Below are positions 16,469 to 23,996 of a DNA stretch of 64,000 nucleotides, piece after piece. Where the stretch lies: assembly GCF_001613125.1 (NCBI RefSeq), contig NZ_BDBT01000011.1, forward strand, positions 148,321 to 212,320. Reading direction: 5' to 3'. This stretch comes from Nocardia shimofusensis NBRC 100134 (GTDB lineage: Bacteria; Actinomycetota; Actinomycetes; Mycobacteriales; Mycobacteriaceae). Below the pieces are notes generated by a model, which searched no databases, had not been told where the DNA came from, and saw only the letters and a program-made list of their open reading frames with translations. Each line of letters opens with the position of its first letter. The stretch's first letter is position 1. Both the position numbers and the translations under genes were made by a program.

Positions 16469-18595
16469 TCAGTGGACTCCTTGCCGGATGAGGGTGCCAC
16501 CGACGGTGTTGTCGAGCAGCGCGAGGGCGGCGTCGTGCAGCGATGCTGTTGTGATCCCGGTGTGGTGGAGTAGTTCGTCGTGGGTCATCGGGCGGGGCGG
16601 ATTGGTCCACCCACGTACGACGACCGTGCGCGATGCGCCGCGTTCCCCGAGCAGCGCATGGACCGCGGCCGGGTGGCAGGTGGTGGCGATGAGGATTCCG
16701 ACCCCGGGTGGGAACAGCCGCTCGAAGTCGGCGGCCGAGATGGCGGCGTCGCGGCGGCCGGGTGCGCCGAGGCTGGTCAGGTCGTGGATGTGCAGGTACC
16801 GCAGGCGGGTTGCGGGCCGGGTGGCGGTGACTGCTGCTGCCGCTCGGGTGAGTTCGCGGGCGGCGATGTCGCCGATCGATACCAGCATCATCTCGGGATC
16901 GGGGTCGTCGGCGATGTGCGTCCAGACGGCGTATCCGTCCCGGAGCTCTGCGTCGACGGTGGTGTGCGGATGCGTGGGCATAGGGTGTTTGGAGGCGATG
17001 ATCAGGCTGGCGCGGCCGAGTTTGCGCACGGCGAAGGTGAGCGCGGCCGCGGTGCGGGCGGCGTCGGCGGGCATGTAGACGTGCACGCTCGGGTCGGCCG
17101 CGGCGATGGCGATGTCGATGAGTCCGGGGTTGGCGTGGGTGATGGTGTTGTGCCAGCCGAGGCTGGTCAGCAGGTACACCAGGCTCGGGGTGGGTGGGCG
17201 TCCGGCGGCTGCGGCGAGCCGGTGGGCGAGGAGCTGCTGGGCCAGCAGCGATGCGGTGATCGGGGCGAACGCCTCGTAGCCGATGACCACCCCGCGGCGG
17301 CCGGTGGCCTGGTATCCCTGGGCCCAGGCGTGGCACAGTTCCTCGTTGAGCACTTCGATCGTCCAGCCGGAGTCGGTGGCGTCCAGCTCGATTCGGTTGG
17401 AGGTCAGTTCATCCGGGCTGAACACCCTCAGCCCGTAGACGGTGTTCAGCTGGCGCAGGCTGCGGGTGATCGCGGTACCGAAGTCGAGTCCGGCGACCTG
17501 GTCGGCGACCGCACGGGCGGTGGCCACGCAGCCGCGCGGTGCGTTGAGTTCGACTCGGTTGGGTGCGGCCGGCGCGAGAACCCGCCGTACGGTCCCGGTC
17601 GGTGCCCCGCCAGTGAACAGCTCTCCAGGGCGGTAGCCCGACAGCCAGCTCGCTAGCGCAGCGAATTCTGCACTGTCCTCGCGCGGGTTGCGCAGGGGAA
17701 CCTTGTGCACTCGTGGTGTGCGCGCAAGCTGTTGCCCAGCAACGGATTTCGGTACGCCGTGTCCCTTGTCGACGGTGACGACGACAACGGTGGACGGCCC
17801 GTACTGCAAGGGCCGCAGCCCGGTCAGGGCGCGGGCCACGGCGGCGATGATCTCATGGGTGTCCGGTCCGGCGGTGATCACCTGGTAGCCCAGGCCGCCG
17901 AAGTGACGTGCGAGATCGGAGGGGTCGAGGCCGGCCAGCAACGATGCCGATCCCATGCGCAGGCCGTTGGCGAGGATGACCGGCAGCACGCGGCCGTGGG
18001 TGCCGGTGCCGATCATGGCGCGTGCGCCCAGCCAGGCTGCTGCGGTGGCGCCGGTTTCGCACTCTCCGTCGCCGATCAACGCGACAACGAGCCGGTCGGG
18101 GGCGTCCAAGCCCATGCCGTGGGCGATTGCCAGAGCGGGCCCGAGTTGGCCGCCGAGGTGGTCGTGGCCGGGGATGAGCGGGGTGATTTCCCCGCCGAAC
18201 CGGGTGTGTGGGAACTGCGCGCACAGCCGCTGAAGGTCGGGCTCGGTGTGACCGAACGCATCTGCGCCGGTGTCGAGGGCGCCGGTGACCCAGGCGTGCG
18301 CGAGCGCCGATGGTCCGGCGTGACCGCCTCCGTGCACGACCCGCACGTCCATGCCGGGCATGCGCCTGTAGGGGCCCAGCGCGGCGAGTACGGCGTTGAC
18401 CGGTGGGCACACTCCCCAGTGCCCTGCCGGGGCCGGTTTGACGTGGCTGGGCTGCAACGGCGCGGACAGGGTGACGTTGTCACGCAGATACAGCTGTGCC
18501 AGGCACAGGTAGTCCAGGGCGCGCCGCGCGGTGTCGACCTCGGCGGCGGTCACCGATGCTGCGGCCGCTGCGACGTGGGTAGTCCAGTCGGTCAT
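16469..18595 (-). CDS. Phosphoketolase (XFP) family thiamine-diphosphate enzyme, divergent
   Basis: 708 residues, somewhat shorter than the 780-830 usual for phosphoketolases, which cleave ketose phosphates with inorganic phosphate to acetyl phosphate and an aldose phosphate. Family landmarks appear in order: DYLCLAQLYLRDN, QPSHVKPAPAGHWGVCPP, HGGGHAGPSALAHAW, IPGHDHLGGQLGPALAIAHG, the ThDP-binding LIGDGECETG, GYEAFAPI, WHNTITHANPGLID, VYMPADAARTAA and ASKHPMPT. The sequence departs from the catabolic enzymes in many positions and it sits in a radical SAM operon, so the substrate may not be xylulose or fructose phosphate. Its ATG overlaps the preceding stop (ATGA). A transketolase-like carbon-carbon reaction is the alternative. 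Confidence 0.82.
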   Translation of the reverse strand: MTDWTTHVAAAAASVTAAEVDTARRALDYLCLAQLYLRDNVTLSAPLQPSHVKPAPAGHWGVCPPVNAVLAALGPYRRMPGMDVRVVHGGGHAGPSALAHAWVTGALDTGADAFGHTEPDLQRLCAQFPHTRFGGEITPLIPGHDHLGGQLGPALAIAHGMGLDAPDRLVVALIGDGECETGATAAAWLGARAMIGTGTHGRVLPVILANGLRMGSASLLAGLDPSDLARHFGGLGYQVITAGPDTHEIIAAVARALTGLRPLQYGPSTVVVVTVDKGHGVPKSVAGQQLARTPRVHKVPLRNPREDSAEFAALASWLSGYRPGELFTGGAPTGTVRRVLAPAAPNRVELNAPRGCVATARAVADQVAGLDFGTAITRSLRQLNTVYGLRVFSPDELTSNRIELDATDSGWTIEVLNEELCHAWAQGYQATGRRGVVIGYEAFAPITASLLAQQLLAHRLAAAAGRPPTPSLVYLLTSLGWHNTITHANPGLIDIAIAAADPSVHVYMPADAARTAAALTFAVRKLGRASLIIASKHPMPTHPHTTVDAELRDGYAVWTHIADDPDPEMMLVSIGDIAARELTRAAAAVTATRPATRLRYLHIHDLTSLGAPGRRDAAISAADFERLFPPGVGILIATTCHPAAVHALLGERGASRTVVVRGWTNPPRPMTHDELLHHTGITTASLHDAALALLDNTVGGTLIRQGVH

Positions 18596-19062
18596 TCCCG
18601 GGCCTTCCGGTGGGTGCCGGCCTGGGCGATCGAGTGCACGGCGACGGCGATGCGGTCGGCGCGAACCTGCTCGTTCCCGGATTCGACGATCATCTCGAGG
18701 ATCTGGGCCAGCTCGGGCTCGGTGATGTGGTCCAGGTCGAGATCAGCTGCGGCCAGGGCCTGTTGCAGGTCCGGGGGGATGCGATGGTGGCGGCGATCCG
18801 GGAGTGGGCGCAACCGCAGCTTCACCGCTCCGCTGGTTTGCTGGGCGGCCCAGGGCGGTGGACGCAGGGCGGCGCGGCCGTCGATGTTGAACACCACTCG
18901 TGAACAGCCGCCGGGCCCGTGGTGGTGCTCGACGCGGTAGCGGCGCCCGCGGTGGGGGCCTCTGGGCGCGGCGAAGTCGAGCACCACCACGGTGCGGCCA
19001 GGCAACCGGCGAAGGGTGCCTTCGGTGGAGACCGGGATTGCGGGCAGCTCAGGCAGCATCAC
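18592..19062 (-). CDS. Small basic protein, weak YdeI/OmdA resemblance
   Basis: 156 residues, rich in Arg and His in the middle (RRYRVEHHHGPGGCSRVVF). The C-terminal half reads IPPDLQQALAAADLDLDHI...ILEMIVESGNEQVRADRIAVAVHSIAQ, which resembles the helical ending of YdeI/OmdA proteins (LPxDL...I..AK..ETR..RI) without clear conservation of the whole domain. No membrane segment. Its start overlaps the GGDEF gene by 14 bases and its stop overlaps the phosphoketolase start (ATGA), so it belongs to the operon. It could be a small binding or regulatory subunit; function not established. Confidence 0.6.
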   Translation of the reverse strand: MMLPELPAIPVSTEGTLRRLPGRTVVVLDFAAPRGPHRGRRYRVEHHHGPGGCSRVVFNIDGRAALRPPPWAAQQTSGAVKLRLRPLPDRRHHRIPPDLQQALAAADLDLDHITEPELAQILEMIVESGNEQVRADRIAVAVHSIAQAGTHRKARE

Positions 19063-19675
19063 ACATCACCCGGGCGAGATCGACGGTGACGAGGGCCCCG
19101 GCGGGACCGCCCGCGTGGCGGCGTGCCGCTTTGGCCGCGAACAGGGCTCGATCCACCGCGGCGAGCAGGAACTTCGCGCGCACTGCCGGGTCTGGGCTCG
19201 GCCACGCCAGACCGGGCCCGACGACTGTCGCGGCGAAGGACACGCTGCACGGCAGTGCGGCGCAGCAGCGGTCACGCAGATCGGTGACCGAGGCGGTGAA
19301 ACCTGCCTCAGTGACGCCGGTCGCGGCCACGATCACCTCGTCACCACCGAAAGTCGATACACATCCAGCGGGAAATGCGGTGTCGGCGAACCACTCTCGG
19401 CACACCGAACCCAACTGCGTCATCAGCGCGTTGCCCGCCAAGTGCCCGAAGCTGTCGGGATCGGTGGCGTTGCTGTGCTCGACGTGGCCCTTGAGGTCAT
19501 CGACGTCACCGATGGCCAGACCGAGCAGGGTGTGCTCGGCGACGACACGGGCCAGAGCCTCGGCAACGGCGTGCGGGTAGAGGTCGGGGAAGGCCACCAG
19601 GCCGGTGATCGGGTCGGAGCGGGCTCCTGTAAGCCACTCGGCTCGGCAGGGCAGCTCATCGAGAATGTTGTTCAC
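19049..19675 (-). CDS. Stand-alone GGDEF-domain protein (diguanylate-cyclase-like)
   Basis: 208 residues consisting of little more than one GGDEF domain: DPITGL opening, LGLAIGDVDDLK with the metal-binding aspartate region (about 57-60), FGHLAGNALM (usual GHxxGDxxL with Asp to Asn), the signature TFGGDEV at 109-114 (Val for the usual Phe), and AVDRALFAAKAARR (usual ADxALYxAK). GGDEF domains make cyclic di-GMP or related cyclic dinucleotides; stand-alone versions without sensor or membrane domain are uncommon. It is embedded in a biosynthetic operon between a HAD hydrolase and a small basic protein, so it could be a nucleotidyl-transfer enzyme of the pathway or an on-board second-messenger synthase. 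Active-site residues mostly kept, activity untested. Confidence 0.75.
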   Translation of the reverse strand: MNNILDELPCRAEWLTGARSDPITGLVAFPDLYPHAVAEALARVVAEHTLLGLAIGDVDDLKGHVEHSNATDPDSFGHLAGNALMTQLGSVCREWFADTAFPAGCVSTFGGDEVIVAATGVTEAGFTASVTDLRDRCCAALPCSVSFAATVVGPGLAWPSPDPAVRAKFLLAAVDRALFAAKAARRHAGGPAGALVTVDLARVMCDAA

Positions 19676-19687
19676 GGACAGGGCCTT

Positions 19688-20338
19688 TCAGCTCAGCAGA
19701 GGTGCCAGATCGGTCAGGGCCCCGATGCGGGCAACATCGGGGTGCGCCGGGGCGGCGCTGTTGCGGGCGAGGTGGATGGCAGACCAGCCCGCGGCCAGTG
19801 CGCCGTCGATGTCGAAGCGGGCGCTGTCGCCGACGTTGAGCAGGTGGTGCGGCGCCAGGTCCATCGCAGACTCGATCGCACGGAAGGCGGCCGGCTGCGG
19901 TTTGCACGCGCCGATCTGCCAGCTGTGCAGCACCACTTCGGCCAGGGCGAAGTACGGCGGCCGCGCGGGCCCGGTGTCGGGGTCAGGGCCGATCGCGTTC
20001 GACAGCAGGCAGATGCGGAAGCCGAGCCCGGCGAGGTGTTCCAGGGTGGGGACCGCATCGGGATACAGCGGCGGATCGGCCATGTCGGCGACCCGCAGGC
20101 GCAGCCGGTCAGCCACCGCGGCGGCTGCGTGCGGGCGGCCGCATGCGGTGGCGAGGATGGCCGCCAGTTCACCGGCCGGTGTCCGGCGGGTCTTGGCGTG
20201 TTCGATCAGCAGGTCGCGGAGGTGCTCGACGTCGGCGTCGAGCAGTTCGGCCAGTTCGGCCGCGAGGACTCCACGGGGCATCTGCACCAGGACCCCGCCG
20301 ATGTCGAAGCAGATCGCCCGGATCTCACGCTGCGGCAC
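19688..20338 (-). CDS. HAD-superfamily hydrolase (phosphatase-like)
   Basis: 216 residues. Motif I is CFDIGGVLV: the nucleophile Asp12 is present but the position two residues later is Gly, as in the DxGxV branch of HAD phosphatases rather than the DxDGT branch. Motif II is ICLLSNA, motif III lysine lies in GACKPQPAAF, and motif IV is LLNVGDSARFDIDGALAAGW, so the fold and most catalytic groups are intact. The small helical cap lies between motifs I and II. It overlaps the end of the enolase-superfamily gene by 14 bases and precedes the GGDEF gene by 12. A phosphatase step on a sugar-phosphate-like intermediate is a reasonable inference. Confidence 0.85.
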   Translation of the reverse strand: MPQREIRAICFDIGGVLVQMPRGVLAAELAELLDADVEHLRDLLIEHAKTRRTPAGELAAILATACGRPHAAAAVADRLRLRVADMADPPLYPDAVPTLEHLAGLGFRICLLSNAIGPDPDTGPARPPYFALAEVVLHSWQIGACKPQPAAFRAIESAMDLAPHHLLNVGDSARFDIDGALAAGWSAIHLARNSAAPAHPDVARIGALTDLAPLLS

Positions 20339-21458
20339 CGGCGTCTCCTTCGGCGAAGCGGTAGCCGCTGGTCAACCCCGCGACCGTGCGGGCGTCCAGG
20401 TGCCCGGCGACAGGCACCAGCGGCTCGAGCTGATGGTCTTGGCGCAACGGTTCCAACGTCAGGTGGTACTCGATCGCGGGAACAGCCTCGGCGGGTGCGC
20501 TGGCGGCCAGCGCCAGCGCGACCGCCAGGCCGGAGCCGTGCGGCAGACTGCGGATGCCCAGCCGCGCGGCCAGTTCCACCATCGACAGGGTGTGGGCGAG
20601 CCCGCCGCACCAGGTCGGGTCCGGTTGCCAGATCTGGATATCGCCGCCGAGGGTCCGCAGCTGGTCGGTGGGCTCGTAGTCGTGTTCACCGGCGGCGCGC
20701 GCCAGCCCGTGCCGGGCCAAGTCCGCATCCGAGATCAGGCCGGGCTCCTCGACCCAGCACACCGCCACGTCGGCCAACACCGGCAGCAGCTGGCGGGCGT
20801 AGTCGGCAGGCCACCGGCCGCCGACGTCGACACAGAGGCGGGCCAGCGGCCCGGCCGCCTCGCGCAGGCGTCGCAGCCGGGCGGCGTCCGCACGCGGTGT
20901 CTCGCCTCGGGCCGCGCCGGGCAGTCCCCATTTCTGGGCCCAGAAGCCCTCGCCGACGAGCCATGCGGCGATGTCGGGTGCCAGCGGGTGGTCGATGTCG
21001 ATGCCCAGCGCCGTGGCATACACCGGGATGCGATCGCGTCGCTCACCAGCGAGCAGCGCGCCGACCGGGATACCGGTGGCGTGGCTGCGCAGATCCCACG
21101 CCGCCAGCTCGACCGTCGACACCGCCAAGCGCAGGTGCCCGCCCTGGCGGTGCCGGCCGTGCGGCACCAGCGATGCCATCGCCCGCCAGGCGGCGAGGTC
21201 GCGGCCGATCACGGCGGGAGCGACCTGATCGAGAGCCAGTCGGGCAACCGACGCCGCCACCGGCCCGAACCAGCCTGTCGCGCCGGTGTTGTCGACGACT
21301 CCAACCGCCACGCGAGTCAGGTTCTCCGGCCACGGCTGGGCCGCCGGGTGGCGCCGCGCGGGCCCAGCCCAGTCGGGCAGGACCTCGGCCGCCACAGCGG
21401 CGGCAGGCAGCGGGGGCAACATCCGGGTGATCACGTCGGTGATCGTGCGAGCCGTCAT
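20325..21458 (-). CDS. Enolase-superfamily enzyme (mandelate racemase/muconate lactonizing type)
   Basis: 377 residues. The C-terminal barrel shows the three carboxylate metal ligands in LCVDVGGRWP (Asp), CWVEEPG (Glu) and AGEHDYEP (Glu), with a candidate catalytic lysine in FWAQKWG and a His in SLPHGSG, the layout of the mandelate racemase/glucarate dehydratase branches that abstract a proton alpha to a carboxylate. The N-terminal capping domain precedes it (TRVAVGVVDNTGATGWFGP; VELAAWDL). Likely reaction: dehydration, racemisation or cycloisomerisation of an acid sugar or similar acid. ATG 21458 is two bases after the stop of a radical SAM gene. Exact substrate not predictable from sequence. 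Confidence 0.83.
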   Translation of the reverse strand: MTARTITDVITRMLPPLPAAAVAAEVLPDWAGPARRHPAAQPWPENLTRVAVGVVDNTGATGWFGPVAASVARLALDQVAPAVIGRDLAAWRAMASLVPHGRHRQGGHLRLAVSTVELAAWDLRSHATGIPVGALLAGERRDRIPVYATALGIDIDHPLAPDIAAWLVGEGFWAQKWGLPGAARGETPRADAARLRRLREAAGPLARLCVDVGGRWPADYARQLLPVLADVAVCWVEEPGLISDADLARHGLARAAGEHDYEPTDQLRTLGGDIQIWQPDPTWCGGLAHTLSMVELAARLGIRSLPHGSGLAVALALAASAPAEAVPAIEYHLTLEPLRQDHQLEPLVPVAGHLDARTVAGLTSGYRFAEGDAGAAA

Positions 21459-21460
21459 CT

Positions 21461-22525
21461 TCAGATCCTGGTCCCGGCCAGTGGCTCGTCGGCGAAGCTG
21501 AAATACCACAGCGGCCGGTAGTTCTCCCAGGACTGCGGACGCAGCCCGGTCGGCCCGAACAGCTCCTCGATGCTGCGGCGCGCGGCCAGGTAGAACTCGA
21601 TGTCGCGGGCCCCGTCGGCGAGGAACACGTCCATCATCGGGGTGTGGGACTGATACACCTGGAATCGCGGGAAAGTCGTGGTCACCTCGACGAAGTCGGT
21701 GAGATGGCGCGCCGCGACATCGAGCGGATCCAGGCCGATGATGTAGGTGAAGTCGGTGCGGATCCCCGCGGCGACGGCGTCGCCCAGTACCCGCACCATC
21801 TCGGTGGGGGTGAGCGCGGCCTTGGATTCTTTGAGGATCAGGTCGCGCTTGGTGAAGGCTTCGGCGGTCAGCGTCAGGTGGAACGGTCCGATCGCGGCGG
21901 CCTCGGCCAGCCCCTCGGGGCTGGTCAGCACGCTGGACAGAAAGTGGATCTCCCCGCCGCAGTGGTGCGTGGTCATCGCTTCGCGGACCTGACGCAGATG
22001 CGTCAGCGCGAGCTGCTCGAACCGGAAACACCCGGTGCACACGGTCACCTTCTCAACGCTCGACAGACCCCCGCCAGTGTGGTCGTCGACCAGGGTGGAG
22101 AAGTAGGCGTTGACGTCATCGAGGGCCAAGCGGGGATCGTTGGCTTCCTCGAGAGTGTTCGGGCAGAACACGCAGCCGGTGCACGCGCTGCGCGCGTTGG
22201 AGTTCAACGTCAGGACCCGGCCCTCGTTGCGCCAATACCCGAGCACTGCATCGTCGGCCTCGGCGACATCGATAACCGCGACCTGCTCACCCCCCAGCAG
22301 GACCTTCGTGTCGACCAGCTTGAACGGTGACCGGCGCCTGCCCAGCGACAAGATCATGTACAGCTGATCGTCCGGGCGGGAGTTCAGCCGCAGCCGAAAC
22401 CGCAACCGCGACACCCCGATGTCGGCGTCCAGACCACACGCATTGAGCGCGATCAACATGATGTCGTCGGCGTCGATGCCCCACCGAGTGGCGAGTCGTT
22501 CGGCGTCGCCTCTGGTCCCCAGCAT
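21461..22525 (-). CDS. Radical SAM-like protein with atypical CxxCxxC motif
   Basis: 354 residues. The likely cluster-binding cysteines are Cys115, Cys118 and Cys121 in SACTGCVFCPN, spaced CxxCxxC rather than the usual CxxxCxxC. A TIM-barrel-like sequence follows (VTVCTGCFRFEQLALTHLRQV, IHFLSSVLTSPEGLAEA, PFHLTLTAE, RTDFTYIIGLDPLD) consistent with the radical SAM fold; CTGC there could hold further iron-sulfur ligands. About 100 residues lie before the motif, which is long and may be a separate domain. ATG 22525 follows GGTAGGT. It is the first intact gene of the radical SAM operon and is followed two bases later by the enolase-superfamily gene. Chemistry unknown. Confidence 0.75.
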   Translation of the reverse strand: MLGTRGDAERLATRWGIDADDIMLIALNACGLDADIGVSRLRFRLRLNSRPDDQLYMILSLGRRRSPFKLVDTKVLLGGEQVAVIDVAEADDAVLGYWRNEGRVLTLNSNARSACTGCVFCPNTLEEANDPRLALDDVNAYFSTLVDDHTGGGLSSVEKVTVCTGCFRFEQLALTHLRQVREAMTTHHCGGEIHFLSSVLTSPEGLAEAAAIGPFHLTLTAEAFTKRDLILKESKAALTPTEMVRVLGDAVAAGIRTDFTYIIGLDPLDVAARHLTDFVEVTTTFPRFQVYQSHTPMMDVFLADGARDIEFYLAARRSIEELFGPTGLRPQSWENYRPLWYFSFADEPLAGTRI

Positions 22526-22532
22526 GTTGTAC

Positions 22533-23090
22533 CTACCCCTTATGGCCGGTGTCAGTGGATATTTGTGCCTGGCAGGGTTTCGTCGACGTAGAACAGGTCC
22601 GAACCAGGTCGCTGTACCCGAGCTCGAACTCGGCAAGCTGTCTCCACGCCCGATGCATCCGCTCCGTGAGCGCTTCGGACATTGTGGAAGTCGGCATCGA
22701 AGGCAGGAGGTAGCCCCTTCGGGGGTGGTGCCGGCGAGCGGTGCCCGCGCGTGGGTCAGGACCAGTGGGTCGTTGTCGACGTAGACGACCTTCGACCCCG
22801 ACGCGACGGTTTGCGCGATCTCGTGGGTGTTGACCACGGCCGGTGGGCCGACACCGATATCGAGGAACCTGCTGGATACCTGCACGCTCGGTGAGGTATC
22901 CGACCGTGCGGTGAAGGAGCTGGCGGGACTGCACGGCCATCATGGTGATGGCGGCGTCGCCGGCGATCTGGTCGATGCTGTAGTAGTCCTTGCCGCCCAT
23001 CCAGTAGTTCCAGACGCGTGCCGAATGCGGAATGTCGGTGCGGATGATCAGCGAGCGCGCCGCGCCCGCAAGGGCTGTCGGGGCGGTCAC
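22533..23090 (-). pseudogene. DUF574-type SAM methyltransferase remnant
   Basis: The start overlaps the cold-shock gene stop. The N-terminus is typical of the actinobacterial DUF574 family: TDIPHSARVWNYWMGGKDYYSIDQIAGD, then TVGYLTERAGIQQ. One extra G near 22868 shifts the frame; in the second frame follow RFLDIGVGPPAVVNTHEIA and VVYVDNDPLVLTHARAPL, after which DADFHNV appears in a third frame. The sequence is then too short for the rest of the enzyme. Multiple frame changes plus truncation mean a dead copy. Its C-terminal stretch just before the radical SAM gene seems to be unrelated debris. Confidence 0.7.
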
Positions 23091-23290
23091 AGGGTCTTGA
23101 CCTGTTTGGCGACCGGGCCCTTGGGGCCGGTGCCGGGCCGGAATTCGACGCGCTGGCCGTCGGTCAGGACGCGGAATCCTTCCGCCTGGATCTCGGAGTG
23201 GTGGACGAAGATGTCTTTGTCACCGTGGTCGGGGGTGATGAACCCGAACCCCTTTTCGGCGTCGAACCATTGAACGGTTCCGTGTTCCAT
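23087..23290 (-). CDS. csp: Cold-shock domain protein (CspA family)
   Basis: 67 residues, the full length of a bacterial cold-shock protein: one OB-fold that binds single-stranded RNA/DNA and melts secondary structure. RNP1 is KGFGFITP and RNP2 is DIFVHHSEI; the opening GTVQWFDAEKGFGF and ending GPVAKQVKTL are canonical. Strong ribosome site GAGGAGG eight bases before the ATG. It ends overlapping the methyltransferase remnant. Chromosomal actinobacteria have several such genes, so this may be a housekeeping paralog carried as cargo. Confidence 0.93.
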   Translation of the reverse strand: MEHGTVQWFDAEKGFGFITPDHGDKDIFVHHSEIQAEGFRVLTDGQRVEFRPGTGPKGPVAKQVKTL

Positions 23291-23395
23291 GAGCGAGCCT
23301 CCTCGGCTGGGGCAAAAGGGTTGGAGTGCGCGAAGGTGTCGCGGTTGGTCGCAGACGCGCCCGGTGTGGATGGCGGGCTGGTCGCTGGTCGCCGA

Positions 23396-23617
23396 TCAGC
23401 GCGGCAGGAAAAGTCGCTGGTAAGGAAGCTGCTGTAGGTCGTCGGTCACCAGGTCGTCGACCGTGACGCGGGCCAAACCCTGACGCAGAGCGTTCTCGGC
23501 GAAGGCCTCGGCTGCGCATCCGGGCGCCCGGTAGTGCTGAATCGGGACACCCGCGACGCCGAAATCGACGATCACGCGGCGCTCCCCGATCACCGCAACG
23601 GCGGTCGGCCGGTCCAT
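23396..23617 (-). CDS. Small hypothetical protein, 73 residues
   Basis: Compact sequence without low complexity: VAVIGERRVIVDFGVAGVPIQHYR, then a helix ALRQGLARVTVDDLVTDDLQQLPYQRLFLPR. It looks like a small alpha/beta fold. It overlaps the end of the preceding 65-residue gene by 28 bases in a different frame and has no clear ribosome site, so it may be translated by coupling. No family recognised. The strand, position and overlap suggest a two-gene unit under the divergent promoter shared with the GntR regulator. Confidence 0.45.
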   Translation of the reverse strand: MDRPTAVAVIGERRVIVDFGVAGVPIQHYRAPGCAAEAFAENALRQGLARVTVDDLVTDDLQQLPYQRLFLPR

Positions 23618-23787
23618 CCGGGGAGCCGCTCGAGGATGCGCCGTAGGGTCTGTTCATCACGGCGATACCGCGAACTCCGCTCACCAGGACCGGGCCGATA
23701 CGTCGAGCACCGGATCGGGATGTCGCCCTTGCCGGCACCTGTGAACAGTGCAGCGCCTGGAACACGCTGCGGTAGAGAGTGATCCAT
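23590..23787 (-). CDS. Small hypothetical protein, 65 residues
   Basis: The start is set by an excellent ribosome site GGAGGAAGG five bases before the ATG; longer starts run through unlikely sequence. The product is basic, with PGAALFTGAGKGDIPIRCSTYRPGPGERSSRYRRDEQTLRRILERL: a loop with one Cys and then an Arg-rich amphipathic helix. No membrane segment and no recognised family. It is divergent from the GntR regulator across about 200 bases that include an 18-base palindrome, so it is a plausible target of that regulator. Confidence 0.5.
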   Translation of the reverse strand: MDHSLPQRVPGAALFTGAGKGDIPIRCSTYRPGPGERSSRYRRDEQTLRRILERLPGWTGRPPLR

Positions 23788-23964
23788 TCGACCTTCCTCC
23801 CTGTACAGGTCATCGAATCCCCCAGAACCCGAAGGGTCGAACTCGTCGCATCGACGCGGACCGCCGAAAAGCCCATCGAGAGGCCGACGGGGGCCGTCCC
23901 CAGCTGCGATGCCCGAGTTCGGGGAGACCCATCGAATGTAAGCTCCGACACACAAACAGTCAAC

Positions 23965-23982
23965 CACTTTGCTAGCAAAGTG
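23965..23982. promoter_or_regulatory. Perfect 18-base palindrome, probable GntR operator
   Basis: CACTTTGCTAGCAAAGTG is a perfect inverted repeat (9-base arms, no spacer) in an otherwise GC-rich context. It lies 14 bases before the ATG of the GntR/HutC regulator and about 180 bases upstream of the divergent 65-residue gene. GntR-family dimers bind short palindromes in their own promoters, so autoregulation is the natural reading. Its closeness to the start codon suggests a short-leader or leaderless regulator mRNA with the operator over the promoter. Confidence 0.7.
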
Positions 23983-23996
23983 CTGTGCCATTGGTG

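Noticed and set aside
15657..17336. N-terminal 560-residue extension of the second radical SAM frame
   Set aside because: It is an Arg/His/Pro shadow of the phosphoketolase and methyltransferase genes; the ATGA overlap and GGAGG site mark the true start at 15653.
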